A stretch of DNA of 64,000 nt from Sulfidibacter corallicola (GCF_017498545.1 NZ_CP071793.1:1-64000), one strand, 5' to 3'; counted from the first letter of the stretch, positions 16,153 through 26,075 are shown. Translations and numbers: made by a program. Notes: generated by a model not told the origin, from the sequence alone.

Positions 16153-18393
16153 ATGTCCCGCGACGACCTTCAGCCATCGAACCCACAAGACCCCCACGCC
16201 TTGTCGCGCCGCCAATTCGTCAAATTGGCCACCCACGGAATGCTGACCGTGGGAATGCTGACCGCTTGCAGCGATGACGACGACGATCCGGTCGTCACCA
16301 CCGACCCGCCCGAACCGGATCCGCCCGCGGGCACCGTCACGCCCGAAGCCTTCCCGCAATCGGTCGCCACCGGCGATCCGCAACCGGACAGCGTCGTTTT
16401 CTGGACCCGCGCCATCGACCCCGCCGCACCCGATCAAGCGCTGGAGGTCACCCTGCTGGTCGCCACCAACGAACGATTGACCGATATCGTGGCCGAGATC
16501 GACATGACCGCCCAGCCGGAATACGACAACGTCGTGAAACTGCAACTGGGTGCGCTCTCCCCTTACACCACCTACTACTACCGCTTCCATTTCAGCAGCG
16601 GATCCCAGATTCTGGCCTCCAAGACGGGTCGCACCAAAACGGCGCCGGCGCCCGGCGACGACGTCAACGTGCGCTTCGCCTTCATGAGTTGCCAGGACTA
16701 TCGCGGTCGCTGGTACAACACGCTCGGCTACATGGCCACGCTCAGCGACCTGGATTTCGTGGTCCACCTGGGGGATTACATCTACGAGACCACCAACCAG
16801 TTCGACGCCCCGGACGACCTGGGCGGCCGCGTGGTGACGTTCAGCGAGCCGGAAACCGCACTGCAGGTCAGCGAGGACACCTTGGCCGCGCGCTCCATGA
16901 GCAATTACCGCGATCTCTACAAGACCTACCGCGCCGATCCCATGCTCCAGGCGGTCCACGAACGCTTCCCGATGATCTGCACTTGGGACGACCACGAGTT
17001 CAGCGACGATTCCTGGGGTACGGTGGGCACCTATTTCAATGCCCGCACCGATGAAAACGACGCGGACCGCAAGCGCAATGCCGAGCGTGTCTGGGCCGAG
17101 TACATGCCCACCGGTTTCGGCCTCAACGGCGACGGGGCCATCACGGTCGGCGACGAAACGCTGTACCCCAACACCCGGATTTACCGCGATTTCCAATTCG
17201 GCCGCAACCTGCACCTGGTCATGACCGATTACCGCACCTTCCGGCCCGACCACGTGATTCCCGAAGACGCCTGGCCCGGTACCGTCTTCGCCGACCAGGC
17301 CACCCTGACCGGTGTGTTCGCCGCCCAGGGCATCCCCTTCGAAGCGGTCGCGAGTAACTTCTTTCCCTACATCGACATCGATTCGGCCACCTACGCGCTC
17401 TACAAGCCGGTGTTGATCGGGGTGCTCACCGTTCAGCTCGTCCAGCAGGGCTTTTCCCAGGCTCAGGCCGCCCAGATCGCCACCACCAAGATCCAGGGCA
17501 AGATCGCCACGCTGGTCGCCAACGCGATGGTTCAGGCCTTCAACGCCACCGCGCCGCAGCCGCTGCCCTTGATCGACGAAACCGGTCTCGAGGTCGGGCT
17601 TTCGTTCTTCATGCTGGGCAAGCAGGACACCTTCTCCTCCGGCGGCCTGGGTTCGCGCTATTTCGTCGTCAAAGACACCTTCGATCTCTACGCCGGCATC
17701 CTGTTCCAGCTCACCGCCGGCCAGAGCGAGAACGTCTGGGGCACCGAGCAGGAAAACTGGTTGATGTCCCGCCTGCAGGAATCCGACACCACCTGGCGCG
17801 TCATGGGCAACTCCACCTCCATGACCAGCATGCTGTTGGACCTGTCGGGAATCGACTTCCTGCCCGACCAGTTCCGCCAGACCTTCTACCTGAACGTAGA
17901 CCAGTGGGACGGCCTGCCCAACAAGCGCCAGACCTTCCTCGGCACGCTTGCCGCCACGGGCGTGGGCAACACGGTCATGATCGCCGGCGACATTCACAAC
18001 AGCCATGCGGCCAAGCACGGCGAGCACGTGTTCGAGTTCACCGTCGCCGGGGTTTCCTCCACGTCGTTCAAGGGCTTCATGCGCGAGATCAGCCAGGGAC
18101 CGCCCTTCAGCGAGATCGAGGGTACGGCGTTCTTCGTCGAGAACCTGGAGAGCCTGATGCTCGAGGCCAGCCCGGTGATGGAAGCGACCAACGAGAAGCA
18201 AATGAAGTACACGCGCTCCGGGGTGCACGGTTTCGCCGTGATCGAGGCGAACGCGAGCGACATGGTCACCACCTTCTACCACTTGGAGGAAGCCGAAGTC
18301 TTCACCAACCAATATCAATCCGCCGAGTTGCCGGCCAAGTTCTTCACCAAGCGGTTCCGCATCGTGGGTTCGGATCTGTCCGAAACCCTGTAA
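16153..18393 (+). CDS. PhoD-family alkaline phosphatase/phosphodiesterase, Tat-exported lipoprotein candidate
   Basis: Extracytoplasmic metallophosphoesterase, 746 residues. The N-terminus carries a twin-arginine motif SRRQFVKLA (Arg19-Arg20), a hydrophobic stretch and a lipobox-like LTAC ending at Cys39, followed by an Asp-rich run. This looks like a Tat-exported lipoprotein. A PhoD N-terminal beta domain (SVATGDPQPDSVVFWTRA) precedes the metallophosphatase core, with metal ligands in CQDYR, HLGDYIYE, TWDDHEFSDD and the late GDIHNSH. PhoD enzymes typically use Ca2+/Fe3+ and release phosphate from phosphodiesters. ATG 16153 has AAGGAG 7 bases upstream; an ATG 39 bases earlier has none. It is longer than Bacillus PhoD because of an insert around residues 395-500. 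No Pho-box was recognised. Confidence 0.9.
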   Translation: MSRDDLQPSNPQDPHALSRRQFVKLATHGMLTVGMLTACSDDDDDPVVTTDPPEPDPPAGTVTPEAFPQSVATGDPQPDSVVFWTRAIDPAAPDQALEVTLLVATNERLTDIVAEIDMTAQPEYDNVVKLQLGALSPYTTYYYRFHFSSGSQILASKTGRTKTAPAPGDDVNVRFAFMSCQDYRGRWYNTLGYMATLSDLDFVVHLGDYIYETTNQFDAPDDLGGRVVTFSEPETALQVSEDTLAARSMSNYRDLYKTYRADPMLQAVHERFPMICTWDDHEFSDDSWGTVGTYFNARTDENDADRKRNAERVWAEYMPTGFGLNGDGAITVGDETLYPNTRIYRDFQFGRNLHLVMTDYRTFRPDHVIPEDAWPGTVFADQATLTGVFAAQGIPFEAVASNFFPYIDIDSATYALYKPVLIGVLTVQLVQQGFSQAQAAQIATTKIQGKIATLVANAMVQAFNATAPQPLPLIDETGLEVGLSFFMLGKQDTFSSGGLGSRYFVVKDTFDLYAGILFQLTAGQSENVWGTEQENWLMSRLQESDTTWRVMGNSTSMTSMLLDLSGIDFLPDQFRQTFYLNVDQWDGLPNKRQTFLGTLAATGVGNTVMIAGDIHNSHAAKHGEHVFEFTVAGVSSTSFKGFMREISQGPPFSEIEGTAFFVENLESLMLEASPVMEATNEKQMKYTRSGVHGFAVIEANASDMVTTFYHLEEAEVFTNQYQSAELPAKFFTKRFRIVGSDLSETL

Positions 18394-18558
18394 AGGAACA
18401 GAAGCGTAGGGGCCTCGATGGGGAGATCGGGGCCCGATCCGGCCCACGTCGCATCGCGGCGCGAACGAAGCGCTTCTTTGCTTTCAATTTGTGGCTCCGC
18501 CCTTTACAATCGCTGTGACGACGGGACAGTAGGGAAGCAACGGATAAGAGAGGACTAT

Positions 18559-19185
18559 ATGCAGTTTGTAAAAACGGTGCTGGTACTATTGGCCCTGGCC
18601 TTTTGCTCCGGCATGCTTTGGGCTGGTGGCGACGCCGCCAAGGGCAAAACGCTCTACGCCACCTGTATCGCCTGCCACGGTGCGGACGGCCACGGGATGA
18701 AGGCGCTGAACTCGCCTCAGATCGCAGGTCAGGAAGATTGGTATTTGGAACGGCAATTGAAAAACTACAAGGACGGCATTCGCGGCAGCGATCCCAAGGA
18801 TACGTTCGGCATGCAAATGCGGCCGATGGCCATGACCTTGACCAGTGATCAAGCGATCGCCGACGTCATTGCCTATATCAAAACCTTGAAGCCGAAAAAG
18901 CCCGAATCCACGATTCAGGGCGATGCCGCCAAGGGCAAGAACCTGTACGTGACCTGCGCCACCTGCCACGGCCAGAAGGCCGAAGGCATGAAGGCCTTGA
19001 ACGCGCCCGCGCTGACCGGCCTGCAGGACTGGTACATGCTCACCCAGTTGAAAAACTACAAAAACGGAGTGCGCGGCAAACATCCCAAGGACATTTACGG
19101 GATGCAAATGGCACCGATGGCCATGACCTTGCCCAACGAGCAGGCCATCAAAGACGTCATCGCCTACATCAAGACCCTGAAATAA
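18559..19185 (+). CDS. Diheme class I cytochrome c (internally duplicated, c4/c553-like)
   Basis: Periplasmic electron carrier of 208 residues with a Sec signal peptide (about 1-23). Each half carries a heme site: CIACH at 36-40 and CATCH at 133-137. In both, a GMQMxPMAMTL segment supplies the probable axial methionine. The two halves (about 27-113 and 122-208) align without gaps at roughly two thirds identity by eye, showing a recent duplication. Related c4-type proteins feed terminal oxidases. AGAGAGGA lies before ATG 18559. A strong terminator follows, so it is probably a single-gene unit. Confidence 0.93.
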   Translation: MQFVKTVLVLLALAFCSGMLWAGGDAAKGKTLYATCIACHGADGHGMKALNSPQIAGQEDWYLERQLKNYKDGIRGSDPKDTFGMQMRPMAMTLTSDQAIADVIAYIKTLKPKKPESTIQGDAAKGKNLYVTCATCHGQKAEGMKALNAPALTGLQDWYMLTQLKNYKNGVRGKHPKDIYGMQMAPMAMTLPNEQAIKDVIAYIKTLK

Positions 19186-19258
19186 GGCTTCGAGAGGCGA
19201 AAACCAAGGCACCGGCGGGCGACCCCACGACATCGCAGCCGATCGAGCCTGGTCAGAG

Positions 19259-19284
19259 AGCGGATCTTCGGATCCGCTTTTTTA
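19259..19284 (+). terminator. Rho-independent terminator after the diheme cytochrome gene
   Basis: Perfect 8-bp stem AGCGGATC / GATCCGCT closed by a TTCG tetraloop, then a T-run (19279-19283). Confidence 0.92.
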
Positions 19285-19593
19285 TTGCCCGGTGGTGCGC
19301 ATCGGCCACCGATCCGAGGCCGAGCACCGGGTCACACGAGAAGTGGTAAGATAAGATCTCCGCACAAACGAGACCCGTCCCCACTCGAGCGCGCGACGCA
19401 AATTCACCGCTCGAACGTGCGAAGCGTGAAGCGTCTCGGCGCGTTCATGGGGCAGGGCCGGTAAGGCCGACGATCCTACCGAGCACGACGAATCTCCCGG
19501 TTTTCGGTCTTGCCGAGCAAAGGTTCTTCGATGGGTTTCGCGCGTGCCCCCGTCTCCCTTTCCACAGGGATCCCCCAGCCGACAGGAGCCTTT
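19285..19593. other. Intergenic region between cytochrome and flavoenzyme genes
   Basis: About 310 bases after the terminator. No gene, repeat or clear promoter was recognised; GTAAGATAAGATC around 19346 is a possible but unsupported -10-like sequence. Confidence 0.3.
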
Positions 19594-20736
19594 ATGAGTA
19601 GCTACGATTGTGTCGTCATCGGACTCGGCGCCATGGGCTCCGCGGCCCTTCGAGAATTGGCGTTGCGAGGTCACGCGGTCCTGGGCATCGACGCCTTTCA
19701 CCCACCCCACGATCGGGGCTCCAGCCACGGTGAATCGCGCATCATTCGCAAGGCCTACTTCGAGGATCCGGCCTACGTGCCCCTGGTGCTGCGGTCCTAC
19801 GAGGCCTGGGCCGCCTTGGAACGGGTGTCGGGCAAGACCCTGCTGCACCGCTGTGGCGGCCTTTTCGCGGGCTTTCCGGAAAGCGAGGTGGTGCAAGGCA
19901 GCCTGGCCAGCGCTCGCGACCATGAGCTCCCCCACGAACTTCTGGAAACCGCGGACATCCGCAACCGCTACCCCCAATTCTCGCCGCCCGACGGCGTGGT
20001 CGCGGTCTACGAACTGGATGCGGGCTTTCTGCGCGTGGAATCCTGCATCGAAGCCATGCTCGACCAGGCCGTGCGTCACGGTGCCGAAGCCCTCTTCCAC
20101 CATCGCCTGTCCCGTTGGGAACGGCACGGAGACCTGTTTCACCTGACCGTCGGCGATCGCCGCATCGAGACCCCGAACCTACTCGTCAGCGCCGGCGCCT
20201 GGCTCGGCAAACTGTTGCCGGACATGACCCGCCAGGTGAAGGTGCAACAGGTGGTGACCGCGTGGTTTCCCACCGCGGGTGAACGTGAATCCTTTCAGGT
20301 AGATCGCTTTCCGGTTCACATCTGGGACCTGGACGACGGCGCCCTGTGCTACGGCATGCCACGGGTGCCCGGCGGCCGACCCGGCATCAAGCTGGGTTTC
20401 CACGGCCATCGGGCGACGGTCGACCCCGACCACCGGCCGGACACGGCCGCGAACACCGCGCGCGAATTGGGCCGGTACGGCCGCAAGCTGATTCCGGCGT
20501 TGATCCCCGAGGCGGTGGACGCCACCACCTGCATGTACACCACCACCGCGGACCATCACTTCATCGTCGGACCTCACCCCGAACGGCCCGGGGTCTGGCT
20601 GGCCGGCGGCTTTTCCGGTCACGGCTTCAAATTCGCGCCGGTCATCGGTGCCATCGCGGCCGACCTGGTGACATCCGGCACCACCGCCCATCCGATCGCC
20701 CCCTTCTCACCGAGTCGCCGAGACCTGTCCGCCTGA
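19594..20736 (+). CDS. FAD-dependent oxidoreductase, monomeric sarcosine oxidase / N-methyltryptophan oxidase type
   Basis: DAO-superfamily flavoenzyme of 380 residues that oxidatively demethylates N-methylated amino acids (sarcosine, N-methyltryptophan or similar), giving H2O2. The dinucleotide fold is VVIGLGAMGS (residues 7-16). The family signature GSSHGESRIIR follows, and Cys313 in TCMYTTTADHHFIVG matches the cysteine that binds FAD covalently in this family. The C-terminal GGFSGHGFKFAPVIG is intact. ATG 19594 has CAGGAG 5 bases upstream; an earlier in-frame start at 19510 lacks one. No pathway partners are adjacent, so the exact substrate is open. Confidence 0.9.
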   Translation: MSSYDCVVIGLGAMGSAALRELALRGHAVLGIDAFHPPHDRGSSHGESRIIRKAYFEDPAYVPLVLRSYEAWAALERVSGKTLLHRCGGLFAGFPESEVVQGSLASARDHELPHELLETADIRNRYPQFSPPDGVVAVYELDAGFLRVESCIEAMLDQAVRHGAEALFHHRLSRWERHGDLFHLTVGDRRIETPNLLVSAGAWLGKLLPDMTRQVKVQQVVTAWFPTAGERESFQVDRFPVHIWDLDDGALCYGMPRVPGGRPGIKLGFHGHRATVDPDHRPDTAANTARELGRYGRKLIPALIPEAVDATTCMYTTTADHHFIVGPHPERPGVWLAGGFSGHGFKFAPVIGAIAADLVTSGTTAHPIAPFSPSRRDLSA

Positions 20737-21050
20737 GCCGGGATGGCCCAAAACCCGTGAGAACACACATTTTTCAGTTTCATCCGAGACGGTCCGATGT
20801 AATTCACAAGCGTTGAGGCCACCCGGCCGATTGGGTCACCCCCGAATTCGTCACCCAATCACACAAGAATCCCTCGGGATAACCGCAGTTATTTCCGATA
20901 GGATTAGGGAACACGTTCAATTCGCATGGCCTCACCGGAGCGGAAGATTCCGTCGAACCAGGTTCGCTCCCCCGAGGCCTCATCACGTTGGCGGCTCGAT
21001 GCCGACAAGCTTCGCGGCTCATCCTCCCTTCTTCAAGGCACACTCGGTTC
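20737..21050. other. Intergenic region upstream of the propeller histidine kinase
   Basis: About 310 bases. It contains a short palindrome ATAAC-CGCA-GTTAT (about 20879-20892), which could be an operator or a small hairpin. No gene was supported. Confidence 0.3.
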
Positions 21051-24000
21051 ATGAACGTCCTCCTCTCCTCGCAGCGATACCGGCTCCACGAAGCCCGTCC
21101 CGGGCTCGGATACCTGATCCGAGTGAGCGCGCTGCTCGCCCTGGCGATCGGCTCGATGGTCGGCCCCTGTTTGGCCGGGCCCATCCTGCACAAATTCTTT
21201 CACATCCAGACCGAGGAAGGCCTGTCACACGGCGTCGTGTACGCCGCGCTGCAAGACAAGAACGGATTCCTGTGGATCGCCACGCAATCGGGTTTGAATC
21301 GCTACGACGGCTACTCGCTGAAGACCTTCGAACACGATCCCCGCGATCCCCTCTCCTACCCCGCCAGCAATGCCGGCGTGATGATTCTCAGCCCCGACGG
21401 CACCTTCTGGCTGGGTACCTGGGGGTCGGGCGTCATTCACTTCAATCCGGCCACCGGGCAGTTTCGCGGCAGCATCTACGACCCCGAGACCCAGGAACGC
21501 AAACTGGCCGAGAGCCGCATCCAATCGCTGTACCTGGACGCCAAGGGCAACCTATGGATCGGCACCTTCGACGAGGGCCTGTACCGCTACAAGGTGAGCA
21601 CCGGCGATCTGCGCGCCTACCGCCACGACCACGACGACCCCCAATCGTTGAGCAACGACCGGGTCTGGTCCACCTGCGAGGACCGCTCGGGCCGCATTTG
21701 GGTCGCCACCTCCGGCGGCCTCCACCGCTTGCTTCCGGAAGGCAATGGCTTCCAGCGATTCCGCCACGATCCCGACGATCCCACCAGCATCAGCAACGAC
21801 GTGATCAAACGGATCCTGGTGGACGAAACCGGCTACCTTTGGCTCGCCACCCGCGGCGGGGTCAATCGATTCGACCCGGAAACCCTGCGCGCCGAATCGT
21901 TCCTCTTCGATTCCGCCGGGGACCCGACGGCCCCCATCAACGACATCCGCAATCTCCTGCTGGACGGGAAGGGTCATCTCTGGGTGGGCTCCTATCGCAG
22001 CGGTTTGGTGAAATTCGAACTGGCGACGGGCAAGCAGATCGGCATCTCCCACAATCCGATGGACAGCTTCAGCATCAGCAGCGATCGCATCGAGGCGATG
22101 TACCTGGACACCTCGGACGTGCTCTGGGTCTGTACCAACGGCGGCGGCATCAATTACACCAGCCTGCACGGCAAACACTTCCTCCATTACCGACACGAGT
22201 ACGCCAATCCCAATTCACTCGGTAGCAACCAGGTGAGCGCCGTCCTTCAGGACCACCACGGCATGCTTTGGCTCGGCACCCTCACGACCGGATTGACCCG
22301 CCTCGATCGCACCAGCGATCGCTACACCCACTATCTCCACGACCCCAACAACGCCCAATCGATCTGCGACGACAACATTCGCGCACTCGCCGAAGATCAC
22401 CTGGGCGCGCTCTGGGTGGGCTCCTACAATCGGGCGATCAGCGTGCTTTCGCCCGATCGCACCACCTGGCGCCACTTTCCCTCGGTTCGACGCGGAGGTA
22501 CCCTGTCCGACGAACGGATTCGCTCCCTCTATCGCGATCGCGACAACGTGATGTGGGTCGGCGGCGATGCCGGCCTGGACCGCTATCACCGCGAAGGGAA
22601 TCGTTTCGAAAACATCCTTCCCGACCGAACGCCGGAAATCGATCGCTCGCTGCGCATTTTTTCGATTCGTCAACACGCCGACCGCACCTACTGGTTGGGC
22701 ACCGACCACGGTCTCATCAACCTGGACGGCGAAGGCGGGCACTTTAAGTGGTACCGCAACGATCCCAACGATCCCACGACCCTCAGCAACAACCGCGTCA
22801 ACGTGATCCACCTGGGTCCCCACGACGATCTGTGGATCGGCACCAATCAGGGCCTCAACTGGTTCCGGCCCGAAACCGGCAGCTTCCGCCGGCTCTTCGA
22901 TCCCAACGGCAACCAATACAACGTGATTTTCGGGATTTTGCCCGATCTGGCCGGCAACCTGTGGCTGAGCACGGCACGAGGGTTGAGCAAGTACATCGTC
23001 AAAGAGGACCGTTTCCGGCATTACGACGTGCACGATGGGGTCCAGAGCGGATCCTTCGTCCACAATTCGTTTTTCCAGGGCGCCAAGGGCGAGATGTTTT
23101 TCGGAGGGCGCAACGGGCTCATCGAGTTTCGTCCCGAGGAGATTCGCGACCGAACGCGACCGCCCGACATCGTGCTGACCTCGTTCAAGGTCTTCAACGA
23201 AGAGGTCTCGCTGCCCCGCCCGCTGCATATGATGGAAGAGCTGACACTGCAGCCCGACCAAAGCATGTTCTCCCTGGAATTCGCCGCGCTCGATTTCAGC
23301 AGCCCCGGCAAAAACCGGTTTCGCTATATGCTGAAGGGTTTCGACCAACATTGGATCGATGCGCAAAGCCGCAACTCGGCCACCTATACCAACCTCGATC
23401 CCGGCACCTATTCCTTCGTGGTGGTGGGCGGCAACACGGACAACGTGTGGAACGAGAAGGGCGCCAACATCCGAATCAGGATCATTCCGCCGTTCTGGAC
23501 CGTGCAACGCGTGGCCCTGCTCGCCTTCCTGGCCATCACCATGCTGGCGGTCTGGCGCTATCGGGAGACCGAAAAGAATCGCCGCCTGTTGGAGCACCGG
23601 GTGGCCGAACGCACGCGTTCGCTGGCCGAGGCCAACGAGAACTTGGCCAAAACGGCCGAAGAACTGCAGGTCGCGCAAAGGGAATTGATCAAGGCTGCCC
23701 ACCAGGCGGGCATGGCCGAAATCGCCACCGATACCCTTCACAACCTGGGCAACGCGCTCAACACCATCAACACCTCGTCCGGACAGATCAAGGACGAACT
23801 GGAGGGCCTGCGGCCCAACATCCTCCGCCGAGTGGTGGACCTCATCGACGCCCACACCAACGACCTGACCGACTTCGTCCACCACGACAAGACCGGGCGG
23901 GTGGTCCCCAAGGCACTGGAACAGTTCTACCGCAACCTGATCCAGGTGCGCAAAACCATCGGCAGCGAAATCCACCAATTGGACAACCAGGTGGAACTGA

Positions 24001-24614
24001 TCAAGGCCATCGTCCAGGCCCAGGAGAAATACGCCGGTGCCGACGAGTTCATGGAAATGGTGACCCTGAACAGCATGGTGGAGGATGCGCTGAAAATCCA
24101 AAACGCGCTGCTGGAAGAGTTCCACATCACGGTCCAGCGCGATTTCGCATGCGATCGCCCGGTCGGCGCCTCCAAAACCAAGCTGCTCCACGTGATGCGC
24201 CACATCATCAAGAACAGTGTCGAAGCCATGGCCGAAATGGTCGGGGAAAAGATTCTGAGAATTCGCCTGTTCCGCGAATCGGATGCGTTCATCGGCCTGG
24301 CTTTCGAGGACAACGGTCCCGGCATTCCGGAAGAACACCGCACGGCAATATTCCAGAGCGGGTTCTCCACCAAGCGCGAGGCGCGCGGGTTCGGCCTGCA
24401 CTTCGCCGCCAACGCGATGCGCGAGATGAAGGGGCGCATTCGCTTGGAGGCCGGTCCGGAACACGGTGGCTGCTGCGTGTTGCTGCTGTTCCCGGATCCC
24501 GGGGAGCTGGCCAAACACGACGAAATCACGCTGGTCAACATCCGCGTTCCCTCTCCCGAGCCGGCCGCGAGGGTCGGCGAGGAGCCGAGCAAGGCCAACC
24601 CCCGTCCCGCCTGA
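21051..24614 (+). CDS. Two-component regulator propeller sensor histidine kinase (Reg_prop-YYY-TM-HK)
   Basis: Very large sensor kinase, 1187 residues. A signal/anchor segment lies at about 17-40. Reg_prop beta-propeller blades (repeated pattern of a Trp-Ile/Val-Gly/Ala-Thr strand, Gly-Leu, then a Phe-x-His/Arg-Asp line) fill roughly 50-700. A Y_Y_Y domain (about 720-810) precedes a membrane helix at about 816-836 and a coiled coil. The phosphoacceptor region reads ATDTLHNLGNALNTI with His897, a variant of HisKA seen in this class. The ATPase domain has NSVEAM (N-box), EDNGPGIP and a GFGLHFAA G-box. No receiver or AraC domain is fused, unlike the Bacteroides hybrids, so a separate regulator is needed. 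ATG 21051 is chosen over a TTG at 20988 since the hydrophobic signal follows directly. Confidence 0.92.
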   Translation: MNVLLSSQRYRLHEARPGLGYLIRVSALLALAIGSMVGPCLAGPILHKFFHIQTEEGLSHGVVYAALQDKNGFLWIATQSGLNRYDGYSLKTFEHDPRDPLSYPASNAGVMILSPDGTFWLGTWGSGVIHFNPATGQFRGSIYDPETQERKLAESRIQSLYLDAKGNLWIGTFDEGLYRYKVSTGDLRAYRHDHDDPQSLSNDRVWSTCEDRSGRIWVATSGGLHRLLPEGNGFQRFRHDPDDPTSISNDVIKRILVDETGYLWLATRGGVNRFDPETLRAESFLFDSAGDPTAPINDIRNLLLDGKGHLWVGSYRSGLVKFELATGKQIGISHNPMDSFSISSDRIEAMYLDTSDVLWVCTNGGGINYTSLHGKHFLHYRHEYANPNSLGSNQVSAVLQDHHGMLWLGTLTTGLTRLDRTSDRYTHYLHDPNNAQSICDDNIRALAEDHLGALWVGSYNRAISVLSPDRTTWRHFPSVRRGGTLSDERIRSLYRDRDNVMWVGGDAGLDRYHREGNRFENILPDRTPEIDRSLRIFSIRQHADRTYWLGTDHGLINLDGEGGHFKWYRNDPNDPTTLSNNRVNVIHLGPHDDLWIGTNQGLNWFRPETGSFRRLFDPNGNQYNVIFGILPDLAGNLWLSTARGLSKYIVKEDRFRHYDVHDGVQSGSFVHNSFFQGAKGEMFFGGRNGLIEFRPEEIRDRTRPPDIVLTSFKVFNEEVSLPRPLHMMEELTLQPDQSMFSLEFAALDFSSPGKNRFRYMLKGFDQHWIDAQSRNSATYTNLDPGTYSFVVVGGNTDNVWNEKGANIRIRIIPPFWTVQRVALLAFLAITMLAVWRYRETEKNRRLLEHRVAERTRSLAEANENLAKTAEELQVAQRELIKAAHQAGMAEIATDTLHNLGNALNTINTSSGQIKDELEGLRPNILRRVVDLIDAHTNDLTDFVHHDKTGRVVPKALEQFYRNLIQVRKTIGSEIHQLDNQVELIKAIVQAQEKYAGADEFMEMVTLNSMVEDALKIQNALLEEFHITVQRDFACDRPVGASKTKLLHVMRHIIKNSVEAMAEMVGEKILRIRLFRESDAFIGLAFEDNGPGIPEEHRTAIFQSGFSTKREARGFGLHFAANAMREMKGRIRLEAGPEHGGCCVLLLFPDPGELAKHDEITLVNIRVPSPEPAARVGEEPSKANPRPA

Positions 24615-24815
24615 AGTCATCCCCAACGAGCAACCCGCCTGGAGCGGCGTCGCCCAAAGGGTTGCGCATCGCCAGTTCGGGAATTAGGTTGGGTTCAGAC
24701 CCATTTCACCAACCATCCATGTCCCCGCCATCGCCACCGAACCGGCTCGTCCCCGGCACGCGATCCGTGCCCGAGCCCAGCTCGGCCCCGGATCCTTCGA
24801 CGCGTGGAGTCCCCC

Positions 24816-25208
24816 ATGGAAATCAACGGTCTCGGCCCTCCGCAATTCAGCGACCCCGAAGCTCCGACTCGAGAAAGTCGCGCCGAAGCCAAGCGTTTGG
24901 AACGGCAGCGAGAAGACCAGGAGCCAGGTGAGTTGCGACAGCGCATTTTCCGCGAGGCACGCCGCCTGCCGGACAAAGACGAAGAAGTCGCCATCATCGA
25001 GCTGCACGAAGAGAAGGACGGCGCTTCCCTGCTGCGCGCCGTTCAGGTCATCGTGGAAGAGGTACCGCTGGCACCGGTAGAGGCGGCCCGCGCCCAGGCG
25101 GCGGGGCTGAATCCGGCCCGTGTCGCCCAACTTCTGTTCGGCGACGAGGGATCGGGCGAAGCGGTCCAGCCACCCACGACCGGCCCCGCATCCACTTCGG
25201 AAACCTGA
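24816..25208 (+). CDS. Hypothetical small acidic protein
   Basis: Not recognised. 130 residues, no signal peptide or membrane segment. A highly charged helical stretch (Glu/Arg/Lys, about residues 15-50) is followed by a predicted strand-helix unit (VAIIELHEEKDG, then LLRAVQVIVEEVPLAPVEAA) and a Pro/Ser/Thr-rich tail. The GTGGAG sequence 7 bases before ATG 24816 is an acceptable RBS, and third-position GC is high, which supports real coding. It lies between the propeller kinase and a secreted coiled-coil protein on the same strand. Confidence 0.6.
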   Translation: MEINGLGPPQFSDPEAPTRESRAEAKRLERQREDQEPGELRQRIFREARRLPDKDEEVAIIELHEEKDGASLLRAVQVIVEEVPLAPVEAARAQAAGLNPARVAQLLFGDEGSGEAVQPPTTGPASTSET

Positions 25209-25354
25209 CGGTTTCGCCTCGACCCCCCATTCTCCTCGAGGCCGACGGGGGAACGGACCCATATTCCCCAGGCCCACGCTGGATCTGGATTCGGGAACCG
25301 ATTATGATGGGTAGCAAAGAACGCTGCATCCCATGCGAATGCCGAGGTTTCCAC

Positions 25355-26065
25355 GTGCGAGTCCATCGATTTCTCTTCCATTGTTCGATCCTTCTGTTTT
25401 GGGTCGCCGGTCCATGCTTGGCCGGCACACTCATCCTCAAGAACGGCAAAAAGGTTCCCTACAAGGGCGGCTACGAAATCATCGAAGGGGTGGTCCATTT
25501 CACCGGACCCAAAGGCAACCTGTACCAGCTCCCCGAATCGCTGATCGATTTCAAGAAGACCGAGGCATTGGCCGAATCGAAGCAGGTCCGTACCGCGACC
25601 GCCCCGACGAAAGATCCGGACAAGACCAAGGAGAACTTCGCCGGCATGAACATCGACGAAGATGGCCGCTATGCCGGCTCCAATGTCCAGGTCCAGGGGA
25701 GCAGCGACGCGGTCGATGTTCCGGTCGTCCCGATCGGCTCCGGCGACGATGCACAGCAGGACCTGAACGAACAGAAAGCCTTGAACGAGCGCTACCAAAA
25801 GAGGTACAGCGCCAAGATGTCGGAAATATCGCGGCTCGAAACGGCCCTGCAGGCGCAGCGCGAGGACCAGAAGCACTGGGAAAGCCAACGGCGCAACCTG
25901 GAAGCCAGTTATTGGAGTCTCGAATACATCGAGCGCCGGATCATGTACGCCAAAAACGAAATCAAGCGTCTCGAACAACAGATCAGAAGCGTGCGCAAGG
26001 ATGCGCGCAACATCGCGAACGAGGGCCGCAAGGCCGGCGCCAAAAACGTATCGCGAGGCCAGTGA
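25355..26065 (+). CDS. Secreted coiled-coil protein of unknown function
   Basis: 236 residues from GTG 25355, which gives a compact signal peptide (about 1-24, ending CLAG) and has GAGG 7 bases upstream; an ATG at 25304 would place 17 polar residues before it. After the signal comes a small beta unit (LILKNGKKVPYKGGYEIIEGVVHF, about 25-60) of the kind found at the start of many acidobacterial periplasmic proteins. A low-complexity linker and a long Arg/Glu/Gln coiled coil (about 130-225) follow. The coiled coil suggests a structural or envelope-spacer role; no enzymatic motif is visible. It converges on the M28 peptidase gene, with a terminator between. Confidence 0.72.
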   Translation: MRVHRFLFHCSILLFWVAGPCLAGTLILKNGKKVPYKGGYEIIEGVVHFTGPKGNLYQLPESLIDFKKTEALAESKQVRTATAPTKDPDKTKENFAGMNIDEDGRYAGSNVQVQGSSDAVDVPVVPIGSGDDAQQDLNEQKALNERYQKRYSAKMSEISRLETALQAQREDQKHWESQRRNLEASYWSLEYIERRIMYAKNEIKRLEQQIRSVRKDARNIANEGRKAGAKNVSRGQ

Positions 26066-26075
26066 GGCCGAACGT

